From Xanthomarina sp. F1114 (GTDB taxonomy: Bacteria > Bacteroidota > Bacteroidia > Flavobacteriales > Flavobacteriaceae): a DNA stretch of 64,000 bases. The notes beneath the pieces were generated by a model. That model was not told the DNA's origin and searched no databases. It worked only from the letters and a program-made list of their open reading frames with translations. The position numbers and the translations under genes were made by a program. This document shows, one piece after another, positions 7,962-16,244 of this stretch; the first letter of the stretch is position 1, and each line of letters opens with the position of its first letter. The stretch is from NCBI RefSeq assembly GCF_026410255.1, contig NZ_JAPMLL010000015.1, positions 32,345-96,344 of the forward strand. Reading direction: 5' to 3'.

Positions 7962-9578
7962 ATGTCTAATAGCCAAACAGAAAAAAAAGTAATACCTAAA
8001 CATTCTAAAAAGGAGGTTTTAAGAGAATTGGACTCTATTTTATCTAGTGATATGTTTTCTCGATCTTCAGTTTTATCCAATTTTCTAAAATTTATTGTAG
8101 AAGAAACCTTGGAAGGCAACACAGAAGGGCTTAAAGAGTACACTATTGCGGTAAATGCTTTAGGTAAACCAGAAGACTTTAACCCCCAAATAGATGCTAT
8201 TGTTAGAATTCATGCTGGTAGACTTAGAAGATTGTTAAATGAGTACTACACGAAGCCCGAAACTATAAGCACTATAAAAATTGAAGTGATTAAAGGCACG
8301 TATGTTCCGGTGTTTAGAACGTATCCAATTAGTAAACCAAAAACAGAAATAAAAACTGTTAGAAACACCAAGGTATTTACTCGTTCAAAACTTACTCTTG
8401 CAGTTATTCCTTTTAGAAATTTATGTCCCGATAACGACTATAAGTTTTTTGTTGATGGTTTTGGAGAAGAACTTACAAGACTATTTAGCACCTTTGAAGA
8501 TATTGCTGTAATTGCACATCATTCAACTCGAAAGTATGCTACTAATCCTGAAGATATTCGAGTTATTGGTTCAGATTTAGGAGTGCATTATATTATATCT
8601 GGATCGGTTAAACGTTCATCTGAAAAAATTTGGGTAAATGTAGAACTTTTGAAAACCATGAATGGCATGCAAGTTTGGTCCAAAACATACAATTATCCTT
8701 TAAATATTGATAACCTAATAAACATTCAGGATCAGATTGTGGAAAATGTTTGCTCGGTATTGGGTGGATACTATGGATTCATTATTCATGAAAACTCTAG
8801 ATTTATTGAGCCACTTGCTTCTAATTTAAACTCTTTCGATGCTGCTTTTTGGAATTACTACTTCCACATGAACTATTCAGAAGATACTTATCTAAAAACT
8901 CGAAAGGCTTTAGAAAATGCTATAAGTCACGACCCAAATTATGCAACAGGATTAGCTATGTTGGCCGAGCTATATGTGCTTGCTCATTCTTTAGGTTACC
9001 CAACTGTAGAAGACCCAGTTCAAACATCTTTTAAACTTACCAAAAAAGCATTAAAAATAGATCCTAGATGTCAACATGCCAATCATGAATATGGATGGCT
9101 TCAAGTTTATTTACAAAATAAAGAAGAAGCCGTTAAAGCCTTAGAATATACTTTAACGCTAAATCCTTATTCAGTTTCGTTAATGGGAGGTGTTGGGTTT
9201 AATTTGGCTTGTGCAGGAGAGTTTGCAAGAGCTGAAGTATTACTTACACAATCTTTAACGCTTAATCCCCATTGTCCTTGGTGGTTTTATTTTGGTTTTT
9301 TCTTAGTGTATTATCAAAAAGGAAATTACCAAAAAGCACTTGAATACGCTAATAAAATAGAAACTGTAGATGTGTTTGTCAAACCTTTAACAAACGCATC
9401 CGCAAAGGCCCAATTAGGCTTAATTAAAGAGGCACAAGAGGATGTTAAAATATTAAATGAAGAGTTTTCAGAAACCATGAAAAATCTTTACCCAACTTTA
9501 GATGCATTTCTTCTAGATAAATCTTTAGTTAAAAATATTATTCAGGGAGCTAAAAAGGCTGGAGTTAATTTGGATTAG
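7962..9578 (+). CDS. TolB-N/TPR protein with N-terminal winged-helix-like domain, putative regulator
   Basis: 538 residues in three parts. Residues about 15-115 match the N-terminal domain found in many TolB-like or cyclase-like regulators: a segment like MFSRSSVLSNFLKFIVEETL, then LKEYTIAVNALG, then IDAIVRIHAGRLRRLLNEYY and a GTYVPVF end. It is probably a winged-helix DNA-binding module. Residues about 140-265 are a TolB N-terminal-like domain (LAVIPFRNL ... YIISGSVKRS ... VWSKTYNYPL). The rest is TPR repeats. No signal peptide or membrane segment is seen, so it should be cytoplasmic. It precedes the DUF1254 cassette on the same strand and could control it; that is inference from position only. 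Confidence 0.75.
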   Translation: MSNSQTEKKVIPKHSKKEVLRELDSILSSDMFSRSSVLSNFLKFIVEETLEGNTEGLKEYTIAVNALGKPEDFNPQIDAIVRIHAGRLRRLLNEYYTKPETISTIKIEVIKGTYVPVFRTYPISKPKTEIKTVRNTKVFTRSKLTLAVIPFRNLCPDNDYKFFVDGFGEELTRLFSTFEDIAVIAHHSTRKYATNPEDIRVIGSDLGVHYIISGSVKRSSEKIWVNVELLKTMNGMQVWSKTYNYPLNIDNLINIQDQIVENVCSVLGGYYGFIIHENSRFIEPLASNLNSFDAAFWNYYFHMNYSEDTYLKTRKALENAISHDPNYATGLAMLAELYVLAHSLGYPTVEDPVQTSFKLTKKALKIDPRCQHANHEYGWLQVYLQNKEEAVKALEYTLTLNPYSVSLMGGVGFNLACAGEFARAEVLLTQSLTLNPHCPWWFYFGFFLVYYQKGNYQKALEYANKIETVDVFVKPLTNASAKAQLGLIKEAQEDVKILNEEFSETMKNLYPTLDAFLLDKSLVKNIIQGAKKAGVNLD

Positions 9579-9766
9579 ACTTTTTTCTCATTCACCGTTT
9601 TTAAAATATATAACTCCTTGTATTCGTACTTTATACCAACCCAACTACATCTGAGGTATACAATTATTATTATTCATATTTAACCGTTAAGTAACCGTAT
9701 AACACTTACAATTGGTGCTGACCTGATTTATATTTACAGTATTAATAAAAATTAGGTTAATTTCTC

Positions 9767-10024
9767 ATGAACAAAAAAATGATTCCTATTGTTCAATTAT
9801 TTCCAGATTTTGAGGAAAAAATTGACTTTCTGTTTCAAACGGATGAAAATTTTCGGGACCTGTGTTCAGATTATATATTATGTGTCGCTATCGTACAAAA
9901 AATGAAAAAGGAGTCTCATTTAGATATTCAGAGCCGCAGGGAATATAAAGAATTGCAAGAAAGTTTAGAAGAGGAAATTCTACAAAATATTATGAGCGAC
10001 AAAAAAAACCTTGAGAATAATTAA
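9767..10024 (+). CDS. Small cytoplasmic protein, YdcH/DUF465-like (tentative)
   Basis: An 85-residue acidic helical protein without a signal peptide. LFPDFEEKIDFLFQTDENFR and the later heptad-like EYKELQESLEEEIL resemble the small YdcH/DUF465 helical hairpin, but the middle is longer and the assignment is tentative. It lies 188 bp downstream of the TPR regulator and 40 bp upstream of a periplasmic protein, apparently as the first gene of the DUF1254 operon. Function unknown. Confidence 0.6.
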   Translation: MNKKMIPIVQLFPDFEEKIDFLFQTDENFRDLCSDYILCVAIVQKMKKESHLDIQSRREYKELQESLEEEILQNIMSDKKNLENN

Positions 10025-10064
10025 TCCTTAAATCAATAAACAAACACTTAAAACTCCAGTTATT

Positions 10065-10541
10065 ATGAAGAAATTAATTTTTACTCTTAGTCTCGTCTTA
10101 GTTTCCATGTCGTCATCTTTATTTGCGCAAAGCAATACAGAGGAGATAGATATGGTGCAATCTATTTTTGGCATGGAAAAGAAGGCTCTTGTAGCTGAAG
10201 TTATTCAACCTGAAACAGCTAAGAGTGATGCTTTTTGGGCTTTATACGATGAATATGAAGTGAAACGTAAAGACCTTGGAAAGCGTCGTATTGTATTATT
10301 AAATTCTTATGCTGACAGCTACGATACTTTAGACGAGGCGACCATTGATAAAATCCTCAAAGAGATGATGAGTCTACAAGTCACTACGGACAAGCTCATT
10401 GGTAATTATGCAAAAAAAATCAAGAAATCAGTAGATGTGAAAACGGCTGCGCAATTTTATCAAATTGAAGGCTACTTGTTGAGTAAGATCAGAACCACTA
10501 TTTTGGAGAATATCCCAGTGATAGGAGAGCTTGATAAATAA
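10065..10541 (+). CDS. Exported all-helical protein of unknown function
   Basis: 158 residues with a clear type I signal peptide (MKKLIFTLSLVLVSMSSSLFA then QSN). The mature part is predicted to be almost entirely alpha-helical, with many K, E and D and no cysteines, which is the look of a small periplasmic helical-bundle protein. No family is recognised with confidence. It sits 40 bp after the small YdcH-like gene and upstream of the DUF1254 pair, so a shared periplasmic role is likely. Confidence 0.7.
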   Translation: MKKLIFTLSLVLVSMSSSLFAQSNTEEIDMVQSIFGMEKKALVAEVIQPETAKSDAFWALYDEYEVKRKDLGKRRIVLLNSYADSYDTLDEATIDKILKEMMSLQVTTDKLIGNYAKKIKKSVDVKTAAQFYQIEGYLLSKIRTTILENIPVIGELDK

Positions 10542-10633
10542 TCCTAAAAGAAACGTTATTCCATAACATTGCAAATTTGAATGAATTATTTAAACTATAC
10601 TATAAATACTGTTACATTTTAAAAATAAGTATC

Positions 10634-12199
10634 ATGAATTTAAAACAAAAATCAGCATTTGTCCTCATTGGAATTTCTTCAGTGATGATAATGAACGGAC
10701 AAAACACCCAAGACCAAGAAACTGCAAAGTCAATCAAGGAAATCAAGGCAAAATTCAACACAGATGTCCCTGAGAATATTTTGACGCCAAGTGTGGTAGA
10801 AACACGCATTGGGACCTTGAATTTCTTTGACGGTTTGCCCTCAGAAGAAACAGTAACAAAAGTTTATGACAACCTTGACTTTATTAGAGGAGTCGAAACT
10901 TTTTTGAATGGAATTCCTGCCACTTCAATTGAAGGTCTTCGTCTTGGATTCCATAGTGTAGGATCCACCGATTTTAACAAAGTAGCCATCTTTGATGATC
11001 TGCTGGACTCAAACCCATTGTTTTTAACGGGAAATACGAGTACCGTATATGCTTCCGCTTTTCTAAATCTTGAAGAGCATGGCCCCATGGTGATGGAAGT
11101 GCCTGCTGGCTCTGGCCCTGGAACAGTTAACGATGCCTATTTTAGGTTTGTGATAGACATGGGAGGTCCCGGCCCGGATAGAGGCAAAGGAGGTAAATAT
11201 TTAATTCTTCCTCCAGATTATAAAGGCGAAACCCCTGAAGGTTATTTTGTAGCAAAATCAACCAGTTATGTAAACTGGCTAATTTTAAGAGGCTTTTTGG
11301 TTGATGGTAAAACTGATGCTTCCAAAAAAATGTATCGTGATGGCTTAAAAATATATCCTTTAAAGGATAAGGATAATCAGCCAGCAATGGAGTTTATTAA
11401 TGTTTCAACCAAGGAATTTAATACCATCCATGCCAACAACTATGATTTCTATCATGAATTAAATGAAGTGATTCAACGGGAGCCAGTTTCGTTAATTGAC
11501 CCTGAGTTAAGAGGACTGTTCGCAGCTATTGGGATTGAAAAGGGACAACCCTTTAATCCGGATGATAGAATGAAGGGAATATTGACCGATGCCGTAGCGG
11601 TAGGCAATGCCACCGCGCGAGCCTTGCTTTTTAGATCTCGCGAAAAAGAAGCCGCCATTTTCAAGACCGGCCATTGGGAAGCCGCTTTTATGGGAGGAAA
11701 TTATCAATGGCTAAAAGATGATGGCAACGGAGGCCGTTTTCTAGATGCAAGAACGAGATATTTCTACGGAGCTACGGTAAACACACCGGCGATGGTTTTA
11801 AAAATGGTTGGTCTAGGTTCTCAATATGCATATGCAATGGTTGATTCCAAAGGAGATTATTTGGATGGAAATAAAAACTATACGCTCAACATCCCGGCCA
11901 ATGCGCCAGCAAAAGAGTTTTGGTCGATTGTTATGTACGATCCACAAACGCGTTCTATGTTGCAGACAGACAAGCCTTTTCCGAGTATAAGCAGTCAAAG
12001 AACGCCACTTGTAAAGAATGCAGATGGATCAATAACTCTTTATGTAGGGCCAAAAAACAATGCGCCCAAAGGCAAAGAAGCCAACTGGCTACAATCTAAA
12101 GCTGGGAAAGGATTTTTTGTGGCCTTTAGATTATACGGCCCACTTGAGCCTTGGTTTGACCAAACTTGGATTCCGGGAGATTTTGAGCTGCAAAAATAA
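10634..12199 (+). CDS. DUF1254/DUF1214 exported protein (first of pair)
   Basis: From ATG at 10634 (MNLKQKSAFVLIGISSVMIM) a normal signal peptide results; the longer frame from 10577 would put 19 odd residues in front of it, so I reject that start. Mature regions: DUF1254-type N-terminal half with GPDRGKGGKYLILPPDYKGE, and a DUF1214-type C-terminal half with EFWSIVMYDPQTRS, DGSITLYVGP, KEANWLQ and FRLYGPL. These domains form a two-layer beta fold in a protein widespread in bacterial envelopes but without a settled function. Base composition is unlike the surroundings: hand counts give 58 of 120 G+C at 11101-11220 and 64 of 120 at 11581-11700. Confidence 0.88.
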   Translation: MNLKQKSAFVLIGISSVMIMNGQNTQDQETAKSIKEIKAKFNTDVPENILTPSVVETRIGTLNFFDGLPSEETVTKVYDNLDFIRGVETFLNGIPATSIEGLRLGFHSVGSTDFNKVAIFDDLLDSNPLFLTGNTSTVYASAFLNLEEHGPMVMEVPAGSGPGTVNDAYFRFVIDMGGPGPDRGKGGKYLILPPDYKGETPEGYFVAKSTSYVNWLILRGFLVDGKTDASKKMYRDGLKIYPLKDKDNQPAMEFINVSTKEFNTIHANNYDFYHELNEVIQREPVSLIDPELRGLFAAIGIEKGQPFNPDDRMKGILTDAVAVGNATARALLFRSREKEAAIFKTGHWEAAFMGGNYQWLKDDGNGGRFLDARTRYFYGATVNTPAMVLKMVGLGSQYAYAMVDSKGDYLDGNKNYTLNIPANAPAKEFWSIVMYDPQTRSMLQTDKPFPSISSQRTPLVKNADGSITLYVGPKNNAPKGKEANWLQSKAGKGFFVAFRLYGPLEPWFDQTWIPGDFELQK

Positions 12200-12324
12200 G
12201 TAATCAATTGGGATTGAATTTGTGTTGGAGCTCAGAGATTATATAAAACTCCAACATATAAAAAAGTCTCAAGTATTATTTATTTGAAATCAAATTTAAG
12301 AAATAAGAATAAAATTCAACAATT

Positions 12325-13755
12325 ATGAAATCAACAAATCCAATACTTTTAATAACGGTGCTGGCACTATTTTTGACCCTGTCCTGTAATGAGAAAAAAG
12401 ATAAAAAAGAAGCCGTAGCAACTACTGAGTTGTCTTTGGATTCTATAACTGCCATCACTAAGAAAGCCTATATTTACGGCTATCCAATAGTTGACAACTA
12501 CCGTATTCAGTACGATTATTTTGAAGACAGTACCAATTCCGAATTTAAAGCACCATGGAATCATGTGGCAAATATCGCCCGTGTTTATACACCTAAGGAT
12601 GTCGCTGTACAAACACCAAATTCGGATACGCCGTATTCATTTGTGGGTTTTGATTTACGCGCAGAGCCCATTGTGCTAACTGTTCCAGATATTGAAGCCA
12701 ATCGTTATTTCATGATCCAATTTATTGATGCCTATACCTTTAATTTCGATTATGTTGGTTCCCGTACCACAGGGAACAAAGGCGCTAAATTTATGGTTGC
12801 TGGACCTAATTGGAAGGGCGAGACTCCAGAAGGCATAGACAAAGTTATAACATCTGAAACCCAATTTGTAATGGCCTTCTACAGAACCCAACTTTTTAAT
12901 CCGGGTGATATCGATAATATAAAGAAAATACAAGCGCAGTTTAAAGCGGAGCCTCTATCCTCTTATTTGGGAACAGAACCAGTGAAGGTTGAAAAAATTG
13001 ATTTCTTTAAACCTATTCCTCAGGCAGAGCAAAAAACTTCTCTTGAATTCTTTAAGGAGATGAATTTTGCTTTGCAATTTATGCCACCCAATAACACTGA
13101 AACAGAACTGATGTCCCGTTTTGCAAAAATTGGAGTTGGTGCAGGAAAAGATTTTGACGTTCAAAAGCTTTCTCCAGAAGTAAAAGCTGCTATGGAAAAG
13201 GGAATACAGGAAGCTTGGACGGTGGATTTTGCAGCGCTAAAGAAAAAATTTGAAACAGGAGAGGTGACTTCTGGAGACATATTTGGAACCCGTGAGTTTC
13301 TAAAAAACAATTACCTCTATAGAATGTCTGGGGCTGTGATTGGCATCTTTGGGAACTCGAAAGAGGAAGCGATGTATCCTTTTTACGGCGTAGATTCGGA
13401 CGGTAATCCATTGGATGGCACTACAAATAAGTACACCCTACATTTTGTCGAAGGAGAGTTGCCACCGGTCAATGCTTTTTGGTCTTTGACGATGTATAAA
13501 ATGCCACAAAGTTTATTGGTAGATAATCCCATCAATAGATATTTATTGAACTCAACTATGATTCCAGATTTTGTAAGAGATAAGGATGGTGGCATTACGC
13601 TCTATCTTCAAAGTGAGTCTCCAGGAAAAGCGAAGGAAGCCAATTGGTTACCAGCACCAAAAGGACCATTTGTGACGATTATGAGGTTGTATTGGCCAAA
13701 AGAAGCAGCGTTGGACGGATCTTGGAAAAATCCTCCGTTGGAATTGGTGAAATGA
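12325..13755 (+). CDS. DUF1254/DUF1214 lipoprotein (second of pair)
   Basis: 476 residues with a lipoprotein signal (lipobox LTLSC; Cys at about 21). The N-terminal half shows the DUF1254 features (KAYIYGYPIVDNYRIQYDYF, QTPNSDTPYSFVGFDLRAEP, GPNWKGETPEG) and the end shows DUF1214 features (NAFWSLTMYKMPQSLL, GGITLYLQ, KEANWLPAPKGPF, MRLYWPK). It is a divergent paralogue of the preceding gene, 125 bp downstream, and is probably membrane-anchored where the first is soluble. Biochemical function unknown. Like its partner it is richer in G and C than typical genes of the window. Confidence 0.88.
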   Translation: MKSTNPILLITVLALFLTLSCNEKKDKKEAVATTELSLDSITAITKKAYIYGYPIVDNYRIQYDYFEDSTNSEFKAPWNHVANIARVYTPKDVAVQTPNSDTPYSFVGFDLRAEPIVLTVPDIEANRYFMIQFIDAYTFNFDYVGSRTTGNKGAKFMVAGPNWKGETPEGIDKVITSETQFVMAFYRTQLFNPGDIDNIKKIQAQFKAEPLSSYLGTEPVKVEKIDFFKPIPQAEQKTSLEFFKEMNFALQFMPPNNTETELMSRFAKIGVGAGKDFDVQKLSPEVKAAMEKGIQEAWTVDFAALKKKFETGEVTSGDIFGTREFLKNNYLYRMSGAVIGIFGNSKEEAMYPFYGVDSDGNPLDGTTNKYTLHFVEGELPPVNAFWSLTMYKMPQSLLVDNPINRYLLNSTMIPDFVRDKDGGITLYLQSESPGKAKEANWLPAPKGPFVTIMRLYWPKEAALDGSWKNPPLELVK

Positions 13756-13801
13756 ACGTTAATAACTTCAATTAATTAATAATATTTGCAAACCTAATAA
13801 A

Positions 13802-14608
13802 ATGAAAAAACTCAATCTCTTAATAATAGCATTGCTCCTAAGTAGCGGATACGCTATTAGCCAAGAAAAAGAACAAGAACCAGAAGCGGGAGGTGATCTG
13901 GAAGCTAAAATCCAAAACCCGATTGCTAATCTTATAAGTGTTCCTTTTCAGAATAATACGGATTTTGGGATTGGTCCAGATGATCGTACAAAAAACACTT
14001 TGAATATTCAACCTGTAATTCCATTTTCTTTAGGAGAAAGTCTCAATTTAATTACTAGAACTATTATTCCAATTATCTCGCAACCCACTTTCCCCGGTGA
14101 AAGAGAATTTGGATTGGGCGATATTAGTTTAAGCTTGTTTCTCACGCCAGCAAAACCCGGAAAACTTATTTATGGTGGAGGGGTAGCCTTAGGGCTTCCT
14201 ACAGCGACCGATTCCTATTTAGGAGCAGAAAAATGGACTGCTGGTCCGTCGGTTGTCTTGTTGATACAACCAAAAGGATGGACTGTTGGAACCTTAATTC
14301 AAAACACCTGGTCTTATGCAGGATCTGATGATCGTGGGGATGTGAATTTTTTTTACTCTCAAATATTTGTGACTAAAAATTTACAGAAAGGATGGTACGT
14401 AAATACGGCGCCTATTATAACTTCAAACTGGGAAGCCCCTTCGGGCGAACAATGGACCGTACCTTTAGGAGCTGGAGTTGGCAAGTTATTCCATTTGGGA
14501 AAATTACCTATCAACGCACAAGCAGGATATTATGTTAACGTAGAAAAACCTACGGGTGGTCCAGATTCACAATTGAGAGTACAGGCTACTTTATTGTTTC
14601 CGAAATAA
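13802..14608 (+). CDS. Outer-membrane beta-barrel protein of the DUF1254 cassette
   Basis: 268 residues with a signal peptide (cleavage near SGYAIS-QEK). The mature protein consists of alternating hydrophobic strands (LNIQPVIPFSLG, LNLITRTIIPII, FGLGDISLSLFLTP, WTVGTLIQNTWSY, INAQAGYYVNVEKP) and ends LRVQATLLFPK, as expected for a small outer-membrane barrel. Homologues are often mislabelled neuromedin U or simply transporter. Placed 46 bp after the DUF1254 lipoprotein, it may give the cassette a route across the outer membrane. Substrate unknown. Confidence 0.75.
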   Translation: MKKLNLLIIALLLSSGYAISQEKEQEPEAGGDLEAKIQNPIANLISVPFQNNTDFGIGPDDRTKNTLNIQPVIPFSLGESLNLITRTIIPIISQPTFPGEREFGLGDISLSLFLTPAKPGKLIYGGGVALGLPTATDSYLGAEKWTAGPSVVLLIQPKGWTVGTLIQNTWSYAGSDDRGDVNFFYSQIFVTKNLQKGWYVNTAPIITSNWEAPSGEQWTVPLGAGVGKLFHLGKLPINAQAGYYVNVEKPTGGPDSQLRVQATLLFPK

Positions 14609-14737
14609 AACATTCCTTATAAAAGTCTTAGTAGGCAAAAATAATTACAAACTATATAATTAAACAATTCAAATATGTAAAACAAGTTCCTGCCAATTGT
14701 TTTTTGTATCTTCCCTATATTCGTATAAAATGGTTTT

Positions 14738-15073
14738 ATGAAATTACCTATTACGTTAGTTTTTATTGTATGCGTTGCATTTCAATGTTCAGCTCAAAAA
14801 GTATTCTCAGTGCAATATGCCAATCAAGCAGATGTAAAAGTATTTGTTGTGGATTATGAGAATCAGGCAGACTTAAAGGTTTATAAAGTGAAGTACGCCA
14901 ATCAAGCTGGAAAAAATGATGGAAAATGGTTTTTTACAGATTATGAGAATCAGGCTAAAAAGACCATCTATTATGTAGATTATCAAAATCAAGCCGATTT
15001 AAAAATATTTTTTGTCGAATATGAAAATCAAGCTGGTTGGAAAAATAAATCAAAACAGCATTTGATGTATTGA
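14738..15073 (+). CDS. DUF6150-like repeat protein
   Basis: 111 residues with a signal peptide (cleavage near CSAQ, residue 20). The mature part is six copies of a unit containing Y(A/E/Q)NQA followed by a hydrophobic strand such as DVKVFVVD or DLKIFFVE. The NQA motifs fall at residues 29, 42, 55, 71, 84 and 97, a 13-residue period with one 16-residue unit. It ends GWKNKSKQHLMY. I recognise the DUF6150 pattern; function is not known. The regular period suggests a small beta-solenoid or stacked hairpins. It follows the DUF1254 cassette and may be a separate unit. Confidence 0.78.
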   Translation: MKLPITLVFIVCVAFQCSAQKVFSVQYANQADVKVFVVDYENQADLKVYKVKYANQAGKNDGKWFFTDYENQAKKTIYYVDYQNQADLKIFFVEYENQAGWKNKSKQHLMY

Positions 15074-15114
15074 GAAATTTAGGCATTATTTAAATTTTAT
15101 AAAAAAAAAGACTC

Positions 15115-15879
15115 TTGGAAAAATCTAATACTATTGGACTTGTTTTATCGGGTGGTGGCTATAGAGGCCTCGCTCATATAGGTGTTTTAAAAGCTATGGA
15201 AGAATTAGGGATAAAACCTAATTATATTTCTGGAACTAGCGCAGGAGCTATTGTAGGATCATTATATGCAGCTGGTTATTCATGGCAAGATATTTTCGAT
15301 TTTTTTACTAAAACCGAACTTTTTTCCCTGAGTAACTACACCATATTAAAGCCCGGATTAATTGATGGAACTAAGTTTGAAAATACGCTAAAAACATATT
15401 TGGAAGCCGACAGTTTTGAGAGCTTAAAAATCCCAATGTATATTGCTACTACAGACTTATTGGATGGTAAAACACATTTTTTTCATAAAGGAAACATCAT
15501 AAAACCTATTATTGCTTCCTCTTCAGTACCTGGTGTTTTTGCACCTGTTTCTTATAAAGAACTCTTTCTATGCGATGGCGGGGTTACCAACAACTTTCCA
15601 ATTGAACCCCTACAAGTTTATTGCGATAAAATAATTGGAGTCTATTTAAATTCACTTGTAGAAACTTCAACAGAAGGTTTAAAAAGCACCAAATCTGTGT
15701 TAGAACGTGCATACCGAATTTCTCGGGTAAATGCTTCTGAAGGAAAATTTAAAGATTGCCATGTATTTATTGCCCCTAAAGATTTAGGAAATTATGAAGT
15801 ATTTTCTAAAAAACATATCCAAGAAATTTTTGAAATGGGCTATCAAGAAGCTAAGTTAAAACTAAAGGAAGAATTTTAA
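15115..15879 (+). CDS. Patatin-like phospholipase
   Basis: 254 residues. The oxyanion hole is GGGYRG (13-18), the nucleophile elbow GTSAG gives Ser42, and the catalytic Asp is in DGG (154-156), so the Ser-Asp dyad is intact. No signal peptide or C-terminal barrel is present, so it should act inside the cell as a lipid acyl hydrolase, similar in size to RssA-type proteins. The start is TTG at 15115; the next in-frame Met (residue 28) would remove the oxyanion loop. It lies 41 bp downstream of the DUF6150-like gene. Confidence 0.9.
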   Translation: MEKSNTIGLVLSGGGYRGLAHIGVLKAMEELGIKPNYISGTSAGAIVGSLYAAGYSWQDIFDFFTKTELFSLSNYTILKPGLIDGTKFENTLKTYLEADSFESLKIPMYIATTDLLDGKTHFFHKGNIIKPIIASSSVPGVFAPVSYKELFLCDGGVTNNFPIEPLQVYCDKIIGVYLNSLVETSTEGLKSTKSVLERAYRISRVNASEGKFKDCHVFIAPKDLGNYEVFSKKHIQEIFEMGYQEAKLKLKEEF

Positions 15880-15903
15880 AATCAGTTGCTAAAATAATAA
15901 GAA

Positions 15904-16050
15904 TTAACTCTCTTTCGACTTTTTAATTATGGCTTTTAGTTTCTCCTTTCTCAGAGCTTCTTCTGCTTTTTTCTTATTAATTTTTCTATTAAGAAGCTTT
16001 GTGTGTTTCGCCTTGTTTTTTGTGTTTTTCTGACCTTTAGGTTTTGGCAT
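15904..16050 (-). CDS. Small highly basic protein, 48 residues
   Basis: A minus-strand frame from ATG at 16050 to a TAA whose complement is at 15904-15906. It begins MPKPKGQKNTKNKAKHTKLL and ends KAIIKKSKES, with a predicted helix rich in K and A in the second half. No Cys, no membrane segment. Composition suggests nucleic-acid or ribosome association, but nothing more can be claimed. It is convergent with the patatin gene, 24 bp from its stop, and divergent from tamB. Confidence 0.62.
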   Translation of the reverse strand: MPKPKGQKNTKNKAKHTKLLNRKINKKKAEEALRKEKLKAIIKKSKES

Positions 16051-16244
16051 GAGTTTTTATTTTTATTCAACCTCTGTTTTAGTTAAAAAACTTAATTTTT
16101 AAGCAAAAGAAATCAATATAGTGCTAAAAATTGGAAATTTAGTTAAATTTAAGCGTAGCAATTCTGTTTTAGAGCTATTAATATCTGTTATAAAGTACGT
16201 ATACAGTTATTAAAATAATAAATTTGTAACTCAGAAAAAATTGC

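Noticed and set aside
10577..10633. Upstream extension of the first DUF1254 protein
   Set aside because: It would place 19 residues before a normal signal peptide; ATG at 10634 gives the expected N-terminus.
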